Below the pieces are notes generated by a model, which had not been told where the DNA came from, did not search any database, and saw only the letters and a list, made by a program, of their open reading frames with translations. A program made the translations under genes and the position numbers. From Rhizopus arrhizus (lineage: Eukaryota > Mucoromycota > Mucoromycetes > Mucorales > Rhizopodaceae): a DNA stretch of 64,000 bases. Below are positions 60,138-64,000 of this stretch, piece after piece (the first letter of the stretch is position 1; every line of letters begins with the position of its first letter). The stretch covers positions 2,046,001 to 2,110,000 of the forward strand of contig JAKZZE010000002.1 of the NCBI GenBank assembly GCA_024220505.1, read 5' to 3'.

Positions 60138-61401
60138 TTATTGTTTAGGTGCAATCAAGACTGCTTTTCTATTAGGCATCTTGGGTGGTGGTTTAGATGC
60201 CATCCAATCATACCACTCTTGCGGTGTACGTCTACGTAAAAAGGCAACCACGATAATCGTCATATTATCACAGCCAATACCGGAAAAGTTGTTTGTCTCA
60301 GACAAGCAAAAATCCATTAATTCCTCGCAGATGGGTCCCAGTGATTTATGTTCACATAGTTTATATCGTATGAAGTCAATGACTTCTTGACTCGACAGAC
60401 AATCCCAGATACCATCACAGGCTAATACCATAAATTCATCATGATCTGTCAGCAAATGCTCAATGATATCAGGTTCAGCTAGAGTATCTATCAGACATCA
60501 ACAGAAATTGAGTAAAAAAAAGAGGAAACTTGCCTGTCACTGCTTGTCTATCAGGTGTTAATTGGGTATTTGATTTAAAATTAAAATCTCCAAGGGCTCG
60601 AGATAAAGCAAGGTGACCTATACCATCAAATGAGCTTATGATCTTTATTTGTTTTTTATTTACCATTCACACGCCCATTCCGTACGAACCCTCCTGCGTT
60701 TTTAATCCTACACTGCTCTCTTGGATGTTTTGGTTTGTGATCTTGTGTCATTGGTATTCCTCTTCCATCTCGTGTACTGATCACACTTCTCGAATCCCCT
60801 GCGTTGCTCTGATAACATGTTGAGTTTTGAATACATAATCTATAATTTATTTACCACATAAAGTATATCATTTTTTGTTATTAATGCTGCTACAGCAGTA
60901 CAGCCCGAGTTATCATCTATAAATTCAGGATCTGTTTGTGATATTTAGAAAGAATGCATATCTCGAACGATTGAGTTGTTTACCTCTTCTGAGATCGTCA
61001 TCTATACCAAAATAACCATTTCTAATTGTCTCTCTATATTTTCCTTTATAAAATGCTGATGAATCCATGACTTTTTTATACAATTGATTTCCACTGTAAC
61101 TAGCCACTTTGGATCCTATCAACCAAGTTACACACATACACATACACAAATCTCATGTTACCTCCATGACCATCAAATACAGCAAAAAAGCTAGCGCCTG
61201 TATTTGCATATGATGTAAATGCTGTATGAGCATCTTCCATGTCTATACTTTATGATAAATGTTTATAGTCTTGTACAGTTCAGTTTTAAAGCCTTTACTT
61301 GATCTCCATCCTTGCATACATGATGCTCCATACATGACTTTTTTATCGTTTCCTTCATTTGTATATTTAATTGTATTGGGTTCGGCTAATATCTGTACCA
61401 T
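60138..61401 (-). CDS. PP2C-type Ser/Thr phosphatase (PPM family)
   Basis: Metal-dependent phosphatase of the Ptc1-3 kind, which in yeast down-regulates MAP-kinase stress signalling. Seven exons: 61401-61299, 61242-61162, 61115-60984, 60931-60855, 60808-60664, 60617-60534 and 60487-60138; 323 residues. Metal-site and core motifs are complete: MQGWRSNMEDAHTAF, FFAVFDGHGG, SNAGDSRSV, LALSRALGDFNFK, FMVLACDGIWDCLSSQEV, GIGCDNMTIIVV. The intron between exons 6 and 7 (60533-60488) has a GC donor (GCAAGT) and an ordinary AG acceptor, in phase. All others are GT-AG. No transmembrane part or extension is seen, so a soluble enzyme is expected. Confidence 0.94.
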
Positions 61402-61542
61402 TCTTCCCCTTTTTTATGTTTTAGTCTAAGAAGAAAGACAGATATAAAAAGCAAATAAATAAATAATTAAAAAAAAAAAAAAAAGCACTAAAAAAAGAAA
61501 ACAAGTCCACCAATAAAATCAAGTTTAGTGCATAAAAACATA

Positions 61543-63742
61543 CTAAAGTTTAGATGACATTGGAATTAATTGATTTTGTTTCAAGATGTGATGAATTTCA
61601 AACAACGTATTTTCATCTTCAATTGTCGCTGGTATATTCAATGGTTTGCCTTCAACCATATCACGAATGCTTCTTCTTAATACCTTACCACTTCTTGTCT
61701 TTGGTAGTCTCGATACAATCACTGCCTTTTCAAAGCAAGCAATCGCACCTAAATCACGACGAGTGGCCGCTATTAGTTCCTTGATGAGCTGATCCTGATC
61801 GACGGCCGAATGATTGAGAACAAGGATTCCCAAGGGTACATGTCCCTTGAGTTGATCGGGCAGTGGTACAACGCAACATTCGGCAATATGTGGATGAGAA
61901 ATCAAGATTTGTTCAATGGATCCTGTAGATAATCGATGGCCAGCGACATTGATAATATCATCTGTTCTTGACATGATATGGACAAAGCTATACCAAAGAA
62001 AAAGAGCTTAATCAAAAGAAAAACACACTACGATTAGCTTACCCTTCTTCATCAATGAGGCCCGCATCGCCTGTATCATAATATCCTGGATATTTTTCAA
62101 AATAACTCTGTCTGTATCCTTCCTCATTTTGCCATAAAGAAAAGAACGCACCAGGTGTCAAGGGTAACTTGAGTACAATATGACCAAATTGATTGGGCTC
62201 TTGCGTTTCCTCCAATGTATCTTCCTTTATCACCCGAATGATGGATCCAGGTACTTGTTTACCAGCCGATCCCCACTTGACAGACTTTCGTGGCTCCTTT
62301 TCGACACCAGCACATGTCGCTGTCACAGGCGATCCCACTATCACGAAAAAAAAAAACTAAGTACTCATCTCCCCCCCCTTTCTCTTTTTCATACTCACAT
62401 TCCGTACTCCAATAGTTATCAATCACCGTACAACGATCTCCCACCAACGTTTGACACCAGCGGAGCGTCTGAGGATCACTTCTCTCACCTGCCAAGAACA
62501 AACTTGTCAGTGAATCCAAGCTGTATTTCTTGGCCAAGTGACCTTCTTGATCTTCACGAGCGATCGCACGAATCGCTGTAGGTGCTGTAAACATTGTCTT
62601 GACACCATATTCAGATACGATACGCCAAAACACACCTGCGTCCGGGGTTCCGATCGGTTTACCTTCGTACAAGACCGTCGTGGCACCGATCAGCAGGGGA
62701 CCATAGATCGTATAGCTGTGACTAAGAGTCCATCTGTCGAATAGGTCAGTAGAGGATTCGGCCAGTTTGCGGGCTTCTTACCCAATATCACTTGCAGTAA
62801 AGATCGTATCTCCTTTTTTGATGTTGAATATATAATCAATCGACCATCTCAAGACAACAGCATGGCCACCATTGGGTCGAACGACCCCCTAAAGACACTG
62901 TTAGGATTGATTCCAACGAGGCATGATCTCACTGCTTACTTTGGGCTGTCCTGTTGTACCACTCGTATAGTGAATATACAAAGGATCATGACTCCAAACA
63001 GGCACGCATTCCTTCACACTCTTTCCGCTCAACTCTACTTTTTTCATCTCTTCATCGAAATCAAAGTCACCTTCTCTCATCTCGGCCCGTATCTGATGAG
63101 GTCTTTGATAGACGATACGAACAGGCACTTGGTGCTTTGATAACTTGAGTGCTGTTTCCAATAAAGCTATGATAAAAAGAATTAACACACAAATAATGTC
63201 ATCCACCGATCCATACGTTTATAGGGAATCGCTCCTTTGGGCTCAATGCCACAACTAGCAGTCAAGATGACCTTGGGTTGAGAATCGTCAATTCGTTTCG
63301 CTAGCTCTTTAGGTGCAAACCCACCAAAGACGACACTGTGGATAGCCCCGAGCCGAGCACAGGCCAAGAGACCAAAGACGGCTTGAGGAACCATGGGCAT
63401 ATAGATCAAGACCCTATCTCCCTTTTGAACCCCGTGAGATCGTAAGACGCCTGCTAGACACTGGACTTGTTCAAGCACTTGCAGATAACTGAATCTCACC
63501 TTGGTGTCTGTCACGGTCGAATCATACAAAAGACAGGGTTGATGGCCTATGGTGGGTATATGTCGGTCAAGAGAGTTATAGCAAGTATTCATTTGACCGT
63601 TGGGGAACCAGACGAAAGGATTAGGCCCTTCTCGATGACCCAAGATAGAAGTAGGCGGCTGGTACCAATCAATATTTTTGGATGCCTCTTTCCAAAGTTC
63701 TAAATCAACAAGTTCTCTTTCATTTTCTACAGGCGGATACAT
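61543..63742 (-). CDS. Acetyl/propionyl-CoA synthetase (ACSS3/PrpE-like)
   Basis: AMP-forming ligase that activates a short-chain acid to its CoA ester. Six exons: 63742-63217, 63166-62940, 62888-62782, 62733-62399, 62337-62043 and 61987-61543; 644 residues. Motifs: HREGPNPFVWFPNGQMNTCY, GDRVLIYMPMVPQAVFGLLA, HSVVFGGFAPKELAKRIDD, the AMP-binding YTSGTTGQPKG split by intron 2, ASDIGWTLSHSYTIYGPLL, FLAGERSDPQTL, YYDTGDAG, and the C-terminal catalytic lysine in KTRSGKVLRRSI. The start and core resemble propionyl-CoA synthetases more than canonical Acs1/2, which would suit propionate handling, but substrate cannot be fixed from sequence. An in-frame ATG at 63790 exists; 63742 avoids translating an A-rich leader, though a longer, possibly targeted form is not excluded. 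Confidence 0.9.
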
Positions 63743-63899
63743 GGTTGAAACAAGTGTGAGAAAAAAAAAAAGATTTTTTTTTTCATTCATGCCAGTTTCT
63801 CACCCCCTTTTTATAAATGCGTGAGAGAATAAAGGCCGCTTTATTATTATTTCTTAGTACGAAAAAAAAAAATGTTGTACACTGTTACAAAAAGATGCT

Positions 63900-64000
63900 C
63901 TATTTCTTTCTTATTTGAAAGTCATCGAGAACATGCTGATAGACATCATCATTGGATAAAACCTCTGCGGCGGTCAAAGAGAGACACTGAGCAGCACGAA
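63900..64000 (-). CDS. C-terminal end of a protein continuing beyond the window
   Basis: The minus strand from 64000 to 63900 is open and ends in TAG at 63902-63900. The last residues are SLTAAEVLSNDDVYQHVL followed by a basic RKK end. It is helical-looking but too short to name. Its stop lies about 160 bases upstream of the acyl-CoA synthetase start. It could also be chance, but the frame has good codon texture and the other two frames are closed. Confidence 0.45.
   Translation of the reverse strand, partial: RAAQCLSLTAAEVLSNDDVYQHVLDDFQIRKK

Overview
The window is nuclear DNA of an early-diverging filamentous fungus, most likely a Mucorales-type Mucoromycotina. It is strongly AT-rich, its genes are split by many short GT-AG introns (often 45-80 nt), and long T- or A-runs sit in leaders and spacers. 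The gene set mixes fungal and animal-like families: Nha1-type antiporter, Stn1, CSL/Su(H), an actin- and microtubule-binding spectraplakin-like protein, Rho, Arp2/3 and SUMO E1. Most gene models below were joined by hand at splice sites that keep frame and family similarity. Species-level identity is not claimed.

Layout. 0.7-1.2 kb: 3' end of a truncated LINE with a poly(A) tail. 1.4-9.2 kb (-): a 2,557-residue spectraplakin-like protein (two CH domains, long helical rod, GAS2 domain). 9.5-12.0 kb (+): Stn1, then a single-pass membrane protein. 12.3-14.7 kb (-): a CSL transcription factor. 15.8-16.5 kb (-): ARPC4. 16.9-17.8 kb (+): a secreted repeat protein with six dibasic sites. 17.9-21.1 kb (-): a peroxiredoxin-fold protein and UBA2. 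21.5-23.0 kb (+): a LETM1 protein. 23.7-26.9 kb: transposon debris (unknown retroelement-like ORF, MULE transposase pseudogene, probable mariner fragment). 27.6-30.3 kb (+): a double-START protein with a tail anchor. 30.3-32.3 kb (-): NDUFS5 and a multi-pass membrane protein. 34.4-37.1 kb (+): Na+/H+ antiporter. 37.6-38.3 kb (-): a WWE-domain protein. 39.5-41.7 kb: degenerate retroelements. 42.25-46.67 kb: a structurally complete DIRS-type tyrosine-recombinase retrotransposon. 47.0-48.4 kb (+): alanine-glyoxylate aminotransferase. 48.4-51.4 kb: gene desert. 51.4-52.3 kb (-): MYND protein. 54.1-58.2 kb (-): large ankyrin/coiled-coil protein. 58.6-59.4 kb (+): Rho1-like GTPase. 60.1-61.4 kb (-): PP2C phosphatase. 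61.5-63.7 kb (-): acetyl/propionyl-CoA synthetase. 63.9-64.0 kb: C-terminus of another minus-strand gene.

Several genes concern the cytoskeleton and its control (spectraplakin-like protein, ARPC4, Rho1), but they are not an operon; fungal neighbours are transcribed independently. Head-to-head pairs with short shared upstream regions are spectraplakin/STN1, ARPC4/secreted protein, UBA2/LETM1 and ankyrin/Rho1.

The items most worth a second look are the Kex2-type repeat precursor at 16.9 kb, the spectraplakin architecture with its 11-nt microexon and one-base frame defect, and the DIRS element, whose CAA termini and internal complementary region can be read directly. Smaller splicing oddities are an ATG-only coding exon in ARPC4 and a GC-AG intron in the PP2C gene.
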